Of a stretch of 64,000 nt of DNA, positions 27,101 through 42,100 are shown piece after piece (position 1 is the stretch's first letter; the number at the start of each line of letters is the position of its first letter). The position numbers and the translations under genes are program-made. The notes under the pieces were generated by a model. It did not search any database. It was not told where the DNA came from and saw only the letters and a list, made by a program, of their open reading frames with translations. Origin of the DNA: Centropus unirufus (lineage: Eukaryota; Chordata; Aves; Cuculiformes; Centropidae); assembly GCA_013397695.1 (NCBI GenBank), contig VYZI01000145.1:402700-466699 (forward strand), written 5' to 3'.

Positions 27101-30100
27101 AACAGGAGTGTCCAGTTAGCACAAATATTATACATTAGTAATAATTCAAGAGTATTTTATTTGAAATAAAGGAAAAGTATTGGAATTAGTGGCTCTTTGC
27201 TCACATGCAGTTTTGTCGGCTGTGTCCATGGGACAGAAGTTTTCAGGTTCACACTTGCTTCATAGTGTGATCATTGATCAGTGGAGTCCTGAGATTTGGC
27301 ACATACTAAGCAAAAATGTAGAAATAGTAGTGGATAATTTTTCAGGCCTCCTGGGCTCCTTTGCACTTTAAGACTGCCTCCCAGGGGACTAGCCTCCTCA
27401 GCAGCCTAAAATCTGCCCAGAACTGAGAATTCTATCATTTCATGATTGCTGTGCCCTGGGTGTCCTCTCCAACAGTCACATCTCCCACAAGGCCTTCTCT
27501 GTTCACAAACAGCAGGTTTGGCAGGAATTTGTCTTCCACACACTCCAGGAGCCTCCTGGACTCTTTCCTCTGCTGTATTGTACTCCCAGCAGACATCTGG
27601 TAAATGGAAGTCTGCCACAAGAACGAGGGCTGGCAAACATGAGACTTTCCCCAGTCATTTATAAAATAACTGTTCAGCCATTTCTTCCAGGCTGGGCTGT
27701 CAATGGCAGACTCCCACCATGATTCCTGCCCTGTTGGGCGTTCCACTGAGTTTTACCCATAGACACACAACCCTGTCATCACCCTCTTTGAGCTCAATGA
27801 CATTAGCTAGGAAGTTATAAGATGTACTTAACGCACTGGGGTTTTCTGATGACTCATCATAGGAGGTTGACAAGCAGAATCTCTTTAAAACGCTTTATGT
27901 CAAAATAAATACTAATCTGCTCAGTCATATAAGCCAGTGGTGTGGAAAATCAGTGTAAACCAAAAAGCCTTTCTTAAGTACTGGTATTAAGTGTATTCAT
28001 TAGAATAGCCATGAACTTGGTCGTTTTTGCAGTGTAAGTATAAGCTTACTTTTGTTTGTTGGGATTTTTACAGAACCTTGAAGTTAAGGTTGGAGTGCAG
28101 CTTTGTGAATGTTTAGGCCCGTGTCTGTGAAGCATGGTAGAAGCATGTTGCTGGTTTTATCAACAGTGCCATTTGAACAGGTGTGAATCTAGTGGAGTTA
28201 AACATCCTTTCTGTGTGATCCTGAAGTATAGGTATGCATATCTTTGTGGTGCATATGTTGAGTTCGTGAATTCTTTTGACCCACATAGTGGTGATAAATA
28301 TCAAAATTCTGTCCTTTAGGGTAGACTGAAGTTTAGTCTTGGCTGAATCCTTTGGTTTGAAATGAAATTGGTGTTCTATTTTAAATAATAATTGCACTGC
28401 AGTAATTGATTGTTTTTTCTTCCCTAGGTATGTGTTCTTCTTGGATCCGTGTAACATTGATCTGGTTCATCAGAAGATCAAGTCTCTTGCTTTATGTGTA
28501 TCAGCTTGTCCAAGGAAAGAACTAAAAACTCTGGCTGATATTCAGAAATTTGCAGAAACTAATGGTATGCAAAAAGCACCTTTTTTTTTTTTTTTTTTTT
28601 GTTCACGTACCAGATATTTTCACAGGATTAAAAAAAAAAAAGATCTGAACATCTGCTGAACTAAAAATATAATAGGTACCAAGAAATATCAATAGGAATA
28701 ATGTGATATTTTTATTAACCAAATCTGAAAGGATTAGTATGCTTTTCTGTCATGAACGAACTGTTTAAAAAGTGCATTGTTAAAACTAGAGTACAAAGTA
28801 TAACAGAGATTTGAGGGAAAGTCTGACTATAGAGTATGTTTTCCACTCCTAGGGGAATGTTCTGACATGGCTATTCAATAGTGATGCTGTTGAAATGCCC
28901 TGATGTACATGGGGTTAAGAATAGCACTGCTGCTAATGAACAGCACTGGCTGTACACACTATGGCTGTGGATGTGAAAATTTTCCTGCTATCATCCAATC
29001 CTGTTCCTATTTGGGATTTCTTTGGTTTGTTTTCTTACACTTCTTTTTCAAAGAGTTGCCAAGGAAACTAACAGTATTAACAAATGAAATCTTTTACCCC
29101 ATCCTCCCTCCAAGCAGTATTTTTTATCTGTAGCAGTAACACTAATCTTACTGGCTCAATTCATATTTTAACACCATATGGAATAAATGTGTGAGAAGTA
29201 ACCAACTTTCGGACTTTCCAAAAGCAAGTAAAGATAAAAACTTAAAACAACTTGAGGAAATTTGAGAGGCTTCCAGCTATTCACATGGGAGTGTTTTGTC
29301 CTAAACTTTCCTATTCAGTCTTTTAAAATGCTGCAGTAGGATTTCTTTGCAAGATACTTGGCTAATGATGACTGAGTTCAAAGCAACGAAACTGATTACT
29401 TTTCACAGAAGGACATGAAATGTTGATTTCTGTTCTGGTACAGATTATGTGAGTACTTCTGGTTTGAAAGCAGAGCGAATTTAAGTGGCCCTAGGACACC
29501 ATTCATGCCCTCTCACTGCATTCTGCCTCCACACCTGGGTGTCCGACAGCCTGAACCAGGGAGCTGAACTATTATGTTGCGTTACAGCGTGCATGGTGCT
29601 GCACAGACAGCTGTGCCAGCACAGTGCAGCAGGTGGTCTGAGAAGGGCAGCTTCTTCATTGTCAAATGAGTTGTCAAATACAAACCCACAGTGAAACTAG
29701 CCAATATCCACAGTTTTATGCTTCACCCCATCTCTGAGCATGCTGTGGTTTTCTTAACTTAATGCAGGCTAGTGATTTCTGGTGTGAGTTCAAGGCCAGT
29801 AGTAGTAGAGTTTCTTAAGTACCTCTTGGAATAATTAAATGCAGTGATGCCTTGTCTTACCACTAACATTGTTTTTATGTTTATAAGTCATCTCTCTTTG
29901 TTATTATTAACTGTGCCTGAAATATGTTCAGTGTAACCATCTTTTAAAGTAGACCAACAATCACTCTTACTAAAATATGCCGTGTCTCATGATTCACTAT
30001 TCTAACTATCTCCCTTAGTGTTTTAGGTGAACATAAAGATAAAACACAAAAGATAAAACATGAAAGATTTTTTAAAAATTAATATCATAGCCAATTGTTT

Positions 30101-33100
30101 CTGTTTACAGAAGCTTTGTCAAAAGTACAAAAGCTGGTGTTACAGCAGAAGAGAATAATTTATTTGTTCAGTTCCTGATTTTTATTGAATGTTACTTGGC
30201 TTACCAAAACCGGGTCCTGAACTAAATTCAACTTTCCTTTTGAGAATGAATTCTGTGTAAGACTGAGGTCACAGTTCAGAGAAATATTGTTATCTTCGTG
30301 ATTATGGTTCTGCTTAAATGTTCACCAACCTGTATGGGGTCCAAAAAGTAATGATTTGCAGCACTTGAGGAGTTTACGTATTGACCACCTTAGATGTGGC
30401 ATAAGGATAGTAAAAGTACAAGCAGGATTCAGCCTTACAGTAGAGCAAGAACAATGAATTAAGGCCATAGCTGTATCACCAGTAAACAAAATCATGTTCT
30501 GTGAGCCACTTTGTAACTATGATAGTGTGTTTAAGTTAATGAATACTAGGATTATGTTTGGCAAGGTGTTTCAAGTGACCATAGGCTCCACTGTAAAAAG
30601 AGAATATGAGGACTTTGAAAGTGGTGGCACAGAGCTTAATTGCAATTTCTCTGTTTGTTTTTCTCTGTTTGTGATGCTACCTGCTTAGATTTTAGTGTTC
30701 AGCTGTCAAGTTCTGAAGAGGGACAAGACTTCTATGTTTGATTTCTTGTGGTAATCAATGCTGGGTTTTCCTAGGCTCGCAATTATAACACTTCACAAGA
30801 AGGTGCTGGAGCTAGGCTCTGTGTAGGTTGTTGCAAGTGCATTTGACGTGTTAGACATTTTCACCCGGGTCACATGCCATCCCTGAAATCACCTTGCTGG
30901 TCTGTGCACCTTGGAATTCCTTTGTAAATTACCTTTGTTGGTTCTCAGCCCATCAAGAGGTAATAAATAGGTTCAAGTAAAGGGTATATTTAATGTGAAC
31001 ATCTTTACCAAAAGGTGTAACATAGTAAAACGTGCTACAATGTTTTTATATTGATTTATGATTTTATCAATACCAGGTATGATCTTCCTATGCAGCTAAC
31101 TCAGTATTTCTGACATCCCAAGGGCGAATGAACATTCGATTGCCTGCACACAATGTGATGGAGCTGCCAACACCTAAGATTCAGAACAGTTATGGCAGAG
31201 CTCTTACTTATTGTTCAGTACAGCTTGTATTTTTCTGTAAGCAAGATTATAAATAAGCATTTGGGGCAGGGAAAATGCTTGAGGCATGAAGATAATTTCA
31301 TGACAAAGCAGCCTTTTGGCTTCCTGAATCAGTAATGATGCACTTGGTATTCTGCTGTAATTTGGGAAAAGGAGCTGATTTGGTGAATAATGCTGCACCA
31401 TTTTGCGGACAGTAACTTAACTTCCACCCTCACCCCACTTGCTTTCTCACATTCCAGTCTTGCATTAGCAGTACATTCCCAGCTAAGAAAAGAAGATGAT
31501 CCCTCACAAAGCCTGGCTGATTTTTGAAAAACAAGAAAGTGCAGTCCTTCAGTAGGCTCAGAACAATTGACACCCAGAACACTGGGAACCAATTGAGACT
31601 GTTTACAAGAGCAGGAAAAAGCTGGACAGTTGGGCACCCAGATCTTCAGCCAGTACAAAGGCACAAGTTGTAAAATACAGGACTGTTCTGGAGCACATCT
31701 TGGACACGATGAATGAAGTTTCAGTATTGGCTGAAAATATGTTCTAATGCTATTCTCACACAGCCATGCTGATACTTGTTTTTGTGAAGCTATTAATTGG
31801 ACACAACTGAGAATGTTTTCTATTGGCTGCTGCTGTTCTCTTCAAGATTTTCTCCCCCAGCAGAACACTGTCAGGCAGGGACAACTTGGGATTCAGTGTT
31901 TTTGTTGGTCTTGGCGATTGAAAAATTATGTTTTTTGACTAATGTGACTAAATTCCAGGAAGCTGATAGATACTTCAAAAATTAATTAATTAATTAAATA
32001 TTACTGGGCTGTTTTTCAAGGCTTGCCAAAGCATTTTGAAATATCCTTGAAGATAAATTAATATCGAACCGTGCCAAATGAAAATGAAATGTTGTTATTA
32101 AAAAGAAACACTAACAGGTGGGCATGACTTCTGTCATGTTTAGTTTAGTGATAAATACACTCACTGGCTATTGTGTGAACTAATAATCCTATCTATTGTG
32201 TAAATGACTGGATGCAGATTTAAGAACCTAAAATGAAATTTCTATTTTACAACATGTTAGCAGATGTCTTGGCTGTCAGGATTGTGTAGAAAGCCCGGTC
32301 TAGTTGAGGAGTGGCTGGACTTGGAGCCAAAGGGAAGCTACATTAAGTCTGCAACAGGGACTGACCTGAAAGAAATCAATAAAGGAAATCAGCCTGGCTA
32401 GCCAAAGTCAGAGCAGGCAATTTCTCTGACATATGGGAAGGAACCATAGGGGAAACAAAAAGGATTTTTATTTTGTCTGAAGATAATGACATCTTTGTGT
32501 ATAGTAATCAAAGCCTTTGCAGTTACTGTTGTTACTTGCCTTAGAAATAGGAGTTACATTGATTGCTGCCATCTTGTGATGTTTTTCTTCTGTTCCTGTT
32601 CCCCACACAGACTTTGGTTTTGGTTAAACTGTGCTGGTTAAAACTTAATCCTTTGCTCATGATTTTCCTGAAGCTTGCTGTACCATATAAGGTATTGGCA
32701 TTTTGTAAAGAGATTCTGTACCACTAGTCTTTGGGAACCTGGGTACATTAATTTTGAGTGTCATTTTTTGAATGGCTGGAATAGAAGTCCACTATGACTG
32801 GTTTTGACATATGGAATTATCCACTGCTGCTCTACCTTGTTACCAGAACTGCCAGTCAAGTTTCACTTGCATTTGAAATGGATTGATCTAGTCAAAATGA
32901 ATTTTTTCACAACAGAAAGTGGCATCCTCCAGTAATATTTTGCAGTGTTATTGATTACATTAATAAACCATTTGGAAAGATGGGGGAACAGTGAGGTAAT
33001 TATCTTGATGTGGATACTGAATTGTTTAGAATTACATGAAAAAAATCTTATACAAATTGTAGTCAAGTAAACTATCAAATGGATAGGAATATCTGCAGAA

Positions 33101-36100
33101 CAGAGGGATAGGAAACAACTTGTTATGTGTTTAGCATTTTGCTTTAAAATGGTTATTGCTACTTGGGAAAGAGATTGTGAGGCTTCTGAGGCTAGCAAGA
33201 GGATTAGGTGCAGGCACAGCATTGTTTGGAAGTGCAATGTTTATTAATTATGAAGGGAAAAAAATAGAGACTGTATTTTGTGTAAACTCATGCTCTGTTG
33301 GCATCATAAAGGCTGTATTGTGGTCCTTCCTTGACAAAGTGTTTTCTTAACTTTTTTTAAACTTAAGACACACACCCAGGCACATATGTATATGCTCTCA
33401 GTATGTGTATACTAAGACTGGGTACACTCTCAATATGTGTACACATACTGACTAGGGAAACAAGGATGATGACAAGAAAAGACCAATTATTCTTCTGGCT
33501 GGAAGCAAGAACTTATCAGGAAGAGGAAGGTCATTTAAAGGAGGAATAGCTTAGAGAAAGTTAAAGAAATATTATCCCTTGATGTCATAACTTGAGTAAT
33601 ATGAAAGTCAGGGTCAAAACTGAAATTACCAAGTGTCAATGAGCCAGATTTTTTTATTCCAGAAATGTTATGGTTAATTTACAAAGTTTATTGTCATGAG
33701 AATATTTTAGATACCAAATTATAAAATGTTAGATTAACGGTATTTGGGTATTTAACAAAAGGTTAATACTGTCAGGATATCCTCGAGCTATAAGAGATGG
33801 AGGGCTAAAGATACTGTAGAGGAAACATCTGCTACTGGACTGGATGGCTTTTAAATTTAATTCCAGAATAGCTGATTTTATTTAGCACTGGGAGAAATAT
33901 GGGTGGAGGAATGGGTAAAGTAATATTTGTTTTCACTTTCTGTGTTCATATGAATGAGGAATAGCAAGAGGATAGTTAGGGCTTTTTAGTTACAACTGAA
34001 AATTCATATATATGAGTTCTGAATCTTGGAGTCTTTTTCTTTTCCATACAGTTGGTTGTAACAGCAATTGTCCTTAGCTATCCCAATATATCTTTGTGGT
34101 GTGTAATTCTGGAGGCATTTAAAGATCTAAGTAGTGGGGTTTTGTGGTGGATTTTTGTTAGGCCATTATTGCAGGAACTGGCACTGGACAATACTTAAAT
34201 TTCATGTCATTCTACATTTATTTATAAAACCAAGTGGTAATTTCTCCTGCCCTTTGATGCACGCTCTTAAAGAAGTGATGGTATATGTCTCTGCAACAAC
34301 TAGAAGTTTAGCTCTATACAACCCTTACTTTCCTTTCTTAAAACAGACGCTTCTGTGCTTCTGGAAGTCACCAGCTGATAGATCCAGAGAATAAAGCTTG
34401 CGTTCTTCACTAAGAACAATTTCTGTCATACTAATTGGGAAGTCCTGACTATGAAGTGGTTTGTCCTACGCCTTCTTGCTCATCTCAAGGCATCACTGTT
34501 TTTCAAGGCTCTACTAGGGCCCAGAAACTTGGTTTAGGTGTTAAGGTTCATCTCTTTGGCTTTCCACCTCTATTTCTACACTATTTGTAAAAGATGTAGC
34601 TGTAGTATTTAGGTGTGTTTGTACTGTCCTCTGATGCTTCTACATTTAACTGCTACTTCAGGCCATATTGAAATCAATGGCTAATAAGGGGAGTTCTTGT
34701 TTTGTTACTTATTTCCAGCTCTGCTGCTCATATGGGCACAGCTAAAAGCTTCTTCATTCCTAAATGAAGCACCAAATGTGAACTTTGCCTGCGTCTGGAA
34801 TGTTTTTGTTCTAAAAATGCATAGACAGATAGGAAACTTATACAAGCCTCAACTTTATGTATTCTTAGTGCTTGTTTACTGAGTAGAGGAACTTCCTATG
34901 GCTGTCGACAGAGTGTAATTTACAGTTGTCAGACCTAACAGGGAAAGAATTAAAAAAGTCCAGTGACCATCACTGTATTTCCTTTCATGATGGCCTGAAC
35001 TTTTTTCCACTTGGGAGGAGTTCATGGAGAGAGGGCTTGGACATTACTTTCCGTAGGCATGCTTTTTTGTGAGGTCATTGAGCATTATTCTCTGTTACTG
35101 GCAGAAGTTAGCAATGGATAGTAACTTACTCAGTGGAAGTAGTGCTTGGCATCTTGCCTGTTCTGTGATTTTTTGGCAATGGAATGTACAACAGAATTGC
35201 CTGAAGATGCATGAGGCTGTGTCTTTGGGCTTCCATTTTTCTCTGCCATGTTGTTAATTCACGATATGGTGAGATAACATGCAGTTACTGGTCATGCACC
35301 TAGTTGTCTCATTCTGTGTAGCTTTGGAACAGTGGTGTGTTTCAGATTAACAGTTTAGAGCTCGTAAGTGTTCAACAGGTAGATTTGAGGCAAGCTCTGG
35401 AGTGAGAAAAGTAATATTTGGTCCTTAAGAGAGTCCAGGAGCCTTGCTGTTCCTAAATACCAGTGAATTCTACCTGTGTGAATATCCAGCTGTTGATACC
35501 TCTAGCTTGTATCACGTGGGTTAGCCAATCATAGTAATCTGTAAGTCATGTGTTCATAGTGTTAGCTATGTTTAAATTGCTGACACTTAATCATAAAACA
35601 CCCAGAATCCAAGAAGAATTAGCATGGGGCTGAAAGTAGAGAGGCCAGTAGTTGTGATTTAAACACTCCTAAGATTACAACCCATTTCATAGAATCATAG
35701 AATGGTTTGGGTTGGAAGGGACCTTAAACATCATCTAGTTCCACCCCCCCCCCGCTACACTCAGGGACACCTCCCACTAGACCAGGCTGCTTAAGACCCC
35801 TTCCAACCTGGCCTTGAACACCTGCAGGGATGAGGCATCCTTGTGTTTTGTGGGCATCCTGTTCCAGTGCCTCACCACCCTCACAGTAAAAAAATTCTTC
35901 TTAATATCTAATCTAAGTCTTCCCTCTTTCAGCTTAAAACCATTGCTCCATGTTGTATCCCTGCAGTCCTTGATAAAGAGCCCCTCCCCAGCTTTCCTGG
36001 AGGCCTTCTTTAAGTACTGGAAGGCTGCTGTACAGTCTCCCTGGAACCTTCTCATCTCTAGGCTGAATAAGTCTAACTCCCTCAGCCTGTGTCCATATGG

Positions 36101-39100
36101 GAGATGCTCCAGGCTTTTGATCCTCTTTGCAGCCTCCGCTGGACTTGCTCTGGTAGATCCATATCCTTCCTTTGCTGAGGACTGTAGAAAGGGTTATGTG
36201 TGTTTATTTACAATAGGGCAAATACTGGAAGAGAAGCTGTACCTGGGATTCTGGTGTCATATCTAACCACCTTGGGTTTGTAAGGAACTTTATTACCTGT
36301 ACTGCTGTGGAAAGCAGAGGGTTGTGTGGTGGTGGCCTGTGTGCTGTGTCCCCTGAGCACATAAGACCTTTAATAATTTGTCTTCTCAGTTGGAAAGGAT
36401 CTTTGAAGTAAGAGTTTGATCCCTGATTTTTGTTCTGGTGTTTTACAGCATCTTTTATGTAATTTGAGCTAAATGTAGCTCGTTTTAGGAATGCCAGAGA
36501 TAATGGCTGTTCAGCTTCTTACTGATCCAAAACTAGCCAAAACAGAAAGAAGGCTTTCAGAGGAAATGGTGGTTATCATTCCAGTGGCTAGGTTAAGGTT
36601 GAAAGAAATGTTTGTGTTTTGAGATATTTTGCTCCAGCCATGTCCCCAAAATATTCCAGTGGCTGAAGCAACTCTGTTCATGGAGAAGAAACCATGGAAT
36701 AGAAGCTGTGTTGTGTCTCCTGGATACCACTTTGTAGGTGAAAGCACCAAATATAGCACTGCGGGACCAGGAAAACTCTGTGTGCTTCTCTGTAGCCCAG
36801 CAACTGTTGCTCTGCATAGCTTAGAAATACTTTTCTTTAAAGTTACTTATTTGGATCTTGGATCCAGTCCTCGTAGGACAGTTTGATGTCATTTGGCTAA
36901 TGATTACTCCATACGTGCATTGCTGTAGGAAGGAAAGGATTTATTACTTCAAGGATGTTTTTAGTTTGATCTCTGAATTCTACCCGTAATGGTTTTGAAA
37001 TGTCTGCAAGATAATAATTTAAGAATAATAGCACCATCTTTAGAAAACTAATTATCTTCAGGCAGGTAGGTGAGTCAAATTCTTCTTTACATTTTCTCAG
37101 GCCTTGCATACTCAAACAGCAATAAGAAGACTGGCTGTGCGAAGGCAGTTTCTACTAACCGAGAAAAACTAGTATGGAAGGTCTGCAAAGCAGTCCGTTC
37201 TTCCCACTCTCACCTTACAAATGCAAACTTTTATTGATTCACAGGGGCTCTTTTGTTAAGATAATGTTTTAAGTTTGAGGTAAAATTTTACAGTACTCAA
37301 ACACATGCTTGGCTTGTAGAACTCTCCTACATAGTAGTAAAGAAGTTGGAAGGTTTTTCAAAATACCAATAAATACAGGACTAGCAAAAATTTATTCTGC
37401 CTAATTATGTGGGACAAAAGGACAAGTAAATCTTACAGGCATTATTTCAGCTATTGGATGTTAGTTTCTTTAGATGCAGGGTGGATAGTGTCCCATGTCT
37501 GATGAGCTCCATGAAAATATTTTTCAGCTTGACTGGGAGTCTAAAGAAGCACATTGTGTGACTTAGGCAGATGAACGGATGAGATCCAAAGGAGCTCCAA
37601 GAGCAGTTTCCAGGCAAGAGATGATAGCAGCAGCTGTAGTCATCCACTGCTTCACTGTATGGTAGAACATTTCTACTAATAATATTTATTTTGGTGTCAC
37701 ACAGGCCACGTTAGGGCTCTTTGTTAGAAGTCTTGGTTTAATTTGGGTAAAAGGATGTATGTATTATCCAGATCCAGTTTGTAGAACTCTCTGAGACAAA
37801 GTATTTCTGGAGAGGAGATGAATTTCATAATGGAAAAAAAATGACAATTTGTAGGAATAATAAAGGTGTCCTCAGCTTAGTGTGTGGGGAAAAAGGATGC
37901 TAAAGGCCATGTATTCAGAACTCCTTGCATTAGGGAGTAAGCAATCTGTTAGCAGACAAGCTCAGGATGAAACTCGTCTTTGCATAGGCGGTTTATACTC
38001 TTCGAAGCTTTCTTACCTCTTTGTCCAGTTTCTCAGAGACTGCTGCTCCAATCAGACCTGGCAGCCACTATATTCCTAGAAGCGCTGGCTCGGGTGTTTG
38101 ATGTCTTGATTACAGACAACTGGGAAGGGATCTATGTAGGTAACATACTTTCATTAGGAAATGTCAGGTATTAAGGAAACCTTAAATTATTTCTATGTTT
38201 TATTGCAGGCAATTTGATCTTTATTGTGCTGTACCAATTTGTTTATGGATGGAGTTCAGCTTCATTAAAAGATTTGGACATCCATTGCAGAACTTGTGTT
38301 ATTTATATTTCGGCCAACTCTCTAACTGCAGCAATTTGGTTCCTTTGTTCCTCTCCCTGAAGTGCATATACCAGCTGTATTTTTAAAACACTAAAAAAAA
38401 AAATAAAATCCAAAAAACCACTTGAGGTTTTTCTTTCTGTAATGAATGTTGTCTTATGCAATATTCATGCACTAAAAATAATCAAGAGAAGGCGTGGTGG
38501 AGTAGCAGGGGAGGGTTACTTTGAAGTGTTTTGTGTCCTTCTCTTTTACAATGCATTGTGAATCAGTCTTTTCCACTCCAATAAAAAAATGTCGGAAAAC
38601 CCAAAGCTAGATGGAGAATGTAATTCTATTACACTGAAGCCTATGTTGGGCTTCACCCACTGTTCCATTACAGTTACTTATCATAATTGTATGGTAATAA
38701 CAAGAGAGCTGCAGAATCAGGGTGGTCTGTATCAGTTTTAATACTGTTTGCAAAGAATAGGAATAATTTTGTTTTTCCTTTCAACAGGATCTGCTCTGTG
38801 TAGCTATGAACTAGAGCAATCAAAGTACACTACAGACCCAAGGGCTGCCAAGCTATGTCCCAAATATCCTGTTCCAGAGAGGTAATTTTAACATCTTGTC
38901 TGGTTGGGGGTGGAGGGTACAGAGGTTTGTTTTGTTCAGGGTAGTTGATTAGAAAACATGCAGCACAGGTTTGTTCTGTCTTACAGGTGAATGTTTTAGT
39001 GTATTATTGTGTATAAAAGATTTTTTTAGAGGATTGTGAAAGCAGCTCTTTAAGAAAAACCCAAACCCTCCATGTGTTACTGAGAGTATTAAGCTGGTAT

Positions 39101-42100
39101 CTTCTAGTTCTCTCCTGTCCACGTAAATTACACTGTCCTAAGTATCAGCTGTTTTACTGCCTTTCACCTTATGGCCAACTGCCTGTCAACAATTTAGATC
39201 AGAAACAATTATGGAGCACTTTGGATCTTTGGGAGAAAAAAGGATATACTGACAGGCAGCACTCTGCTGTGATGGCTTCTTACACCTTACCTCAGCCAGT
39301 CAGATTCAGCAAATTGTTTCAGCTTTTATTCTTTCAATCCCCAAATGATTAATGTGAGTACAGTGAAGTACCAAAAAGAAGGCTGTGTTTTAAAAAGAGA
39401 AAAACTTGCATTTTGTTGTTCTAAGTATTCTATTGGACTGCTTTTTGTGAAGTAGGATAGAGAATTGCATAACACCAGAAACTCTTACTAGCTGTGTTGG
39501 CTGGAACTGGGAACATGAGCATTGCTGAGAAGTATTGTGCACTCACTCCTGTCAGTAATTCCACTCACTGAAAAAGAATCATATTGTATTTTCTCAAGTT
39601 TAGCTTCTTGAACATACTCCATAGTGCCTTGAAAATACAATCTTCTCCACTGCTCAGTTTTCTGTTGCAGTTGTACAAATGTTATAATCATGTCAGTTCT
39701 AAAAACTCTGATTTTAAGTCTCTCCTGGCTTCATGGCAGCCTCTCCAGTGAATATTTTTTTCTATTGTAGTGACAATAAGTAGCAGCTGGAATTTTATTT
39801 CGTTTTTAATTTTCCCCGCAACAGGTTCATATTCCATGCCGCCAACCAGCTGTTAGAGCTGTAATACAAAAACAAATTAAAATTTCACTGCCAGCTTTTG
39901 CCAGAATTGTACTGACTTTTCTCACTGTGTTCCCATGTCATTCAGTCTGAATGAATAAAACTTAATAGGAAAACAGAAGGATAAAACGGTGTGTCAGAGC
40001 TCACAGGTCACTTATAAATTCCTCATAAAAACTACCTCAAGAGTTATTTTTTAAAAGCTGTTGTGTAGGTGGAGTATTTCCCACTTTTTATTTGGTATGA
40101 GTAAAATGTACCTTGTGTTTGGGGTTTTTTTTGAGATTGAAATGTCAGAATGTTTTTGCCCTGAGGCAAAAAGGGCCAATATTGCGTCTGTAAGCCACTC
40201 TGTTTTTCAGACTTTATTGTTAAATTATTTCAGTAAATTAGTGTAATTTGTTGGGTAAATCAAAACCTATGGAGACAAATGAAAGCCCAGTGCCCTGTAG
40301 GCTGAGACATTCAATCCATGTTCTGAGAACTCCTGTTCTCAGATTAGACCTGTCAGAGGTATGAACCATCATCTGATGCCGTTTAGGTCCATGAAGTAGA
40401 GGTAGAATATGCTGTGAGGGCTGTCCCATGTTTTCTATTTGATGACCAGGTTTCTTTGTGCTCTTTGGTTGAGGCTCCACCTCTCAATGGACTCTGATGC
40501 TCCAGCTTCGAGGCATTTTGTCCAAAACTGACAGAGCAGCGCTGGCTAGCAGTGCAGCCAGATATATTTCTTGCAGAAGTCATGCCTAGTTTATCTTAGC
40601 CTCCTTAGAACATGACTACACTGTTTAGAGGATCCTAGAAGAAAATATACCCAGCTTTTCCTTGCAGCATTTAGCTATCAAGCAGCTGTGCCAAGCGGCT
40701 GCCCTGCAGATGCTATCAAGGGCAGCTAGCAGTGGCATTCTGACCAGGCTTCTTATACACAAGTTGTTTTATATGCCCAGGTGTAGCGGTGAGAGGAAAA
40801 AAGCTCTCCTCTGAAATCTGTTACTTGAACAATCAGATGGGCCTCTTAGCTTCGTTTGAGTATTGCTTTAAAAATATAATTTTTAGTGCCACCATCTGCT
40901 GGCTTGAACTTTACTCGTGTTCATGATTAAGCATCATGTTGTTATTCTCAGAAACTTGTAATGCCATTTCAGTATGGAATATACCAACTTATCAGGAGGC
41001 CATATAAAATAGCTCAGGTCACAGGGAATAGATCTATTATTTTATTTCTTATTCAATAAGGCCCCTTACCATGGCTGCTTATTCAGTCAGAACCACTGGA
41101 ACAGCAGCAGATCTCAAGAGGTGGGTTCTCAGGAGTCCCATTTACTCAAGAAAGCTTAGAGGAAGCACTGAGCTCATTTTTTTAAATGTGTTACAACAAA
41201 GTTAGATATTAATTTTTGCACATAAAAATAAGTAAGTGTCTAGTGAAATTGCTGTAGCTTAAGGGGCATTAGATGAGTAACAAACTGGTGTGAAAAAGGC
41301 ATGTTTTTCTCAGTAGACATGTATTTTGGAACATTATTTTAATCCCATTAGTTCCCCTTTTCAAAATCGATATTTTCATATTTGGATGCAGGATTGACAG
41401 TCCTTAGCCTACTACCAGCTTAAGATTTGACCTTTGTTAGGGATATAGACAGCTTCTAAATGCTCTAGGCTTTCAGTAAAGTTGGAGGAGTTAACAATGA
41501 AATCAAGGGCTGAAATTCCAGTCTTTTCCTGCATATGATGTACAGCAGTATGCTGCGTTTTCCAGGTTATGGCTGTATTGTAAGAAACATCATGCTGTGT
41601 TGTAAGAGACTGATAGAATACACAAGCTGCTTTTTAAACAGGCATTATTATGGATTTCATTTGTTCTTTAACATCTGTGACTAACTCACAGTAACTTTAC
41701 TGTGCTTAAATGCTGTTCTCATCATTACCCAAAAGCAGACCATCACTATGAGCATCTCCAAATGTATTTACCTAGTCAGCACAGTAAGTTTAAAACGATA
41801 TTATTTACAATCATCATTCACTTCAAATAAAATCTAGGATCTTCTAATTACCTAGCTATGGCGGGTAATCACAATTTCTCCTGAATCCTGTACAGAGTAA
41901 TGACACACTAATGGTCTTCAGCATCTTGTCTCCCCAGAAATAGTGTGTGAAAAGGATGTGCCCAAAGCAGCTGGTTTATTCAATAGATATTTAAAATGAT
42001 GCTTAAAATTTTGGAAAGTCTAGGGCTCAACAAATAGTAACTGAGTACAGAAAATTTCTGGTTTTATATCAATGCTGAAATGAAGAAATTGTAAAAGATT

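Larger units (their letters stand above)
20359..28427 (+). other. SLC44A1: Intron 3
   Basis: An 8.1-kb intron. From 20359 to about 23900 I recognise nothing apart from one ambiguous base (N at 23466). Then come a CR1 (23927-24600), a GC-rich degenerate repeat patch (25330-26215), a sense CR1 tail (26690-27080) and a CR1 endonuclease fragment (27400-27735). The last 600 bases are unremarkable. Confidence 0.9.
28565..38787 (+). other. SLC44A1: Intron 4
   Basis: A 10.2-kb intron with a poly-T/poly-A pair at its start, an (ATTA)n run at 31979-32000, a short imperfect duplication near 33395-33445, one antisense CR1 (35689-36190) and an A-run at about 38392. The rest (28.7-31.9, 32.0-35.6 and 36.2-38.7 kb) holds nothing I can name. 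Confidence 0.9.

Noticed and set aside
38140..38402. Processed pseudogene suggested by the A-run at about 38392
   Set aside because: The sequence upstream shows no coding similarity I recognise and the A-run is interrupted; an A-rich intronic stretch explains it.
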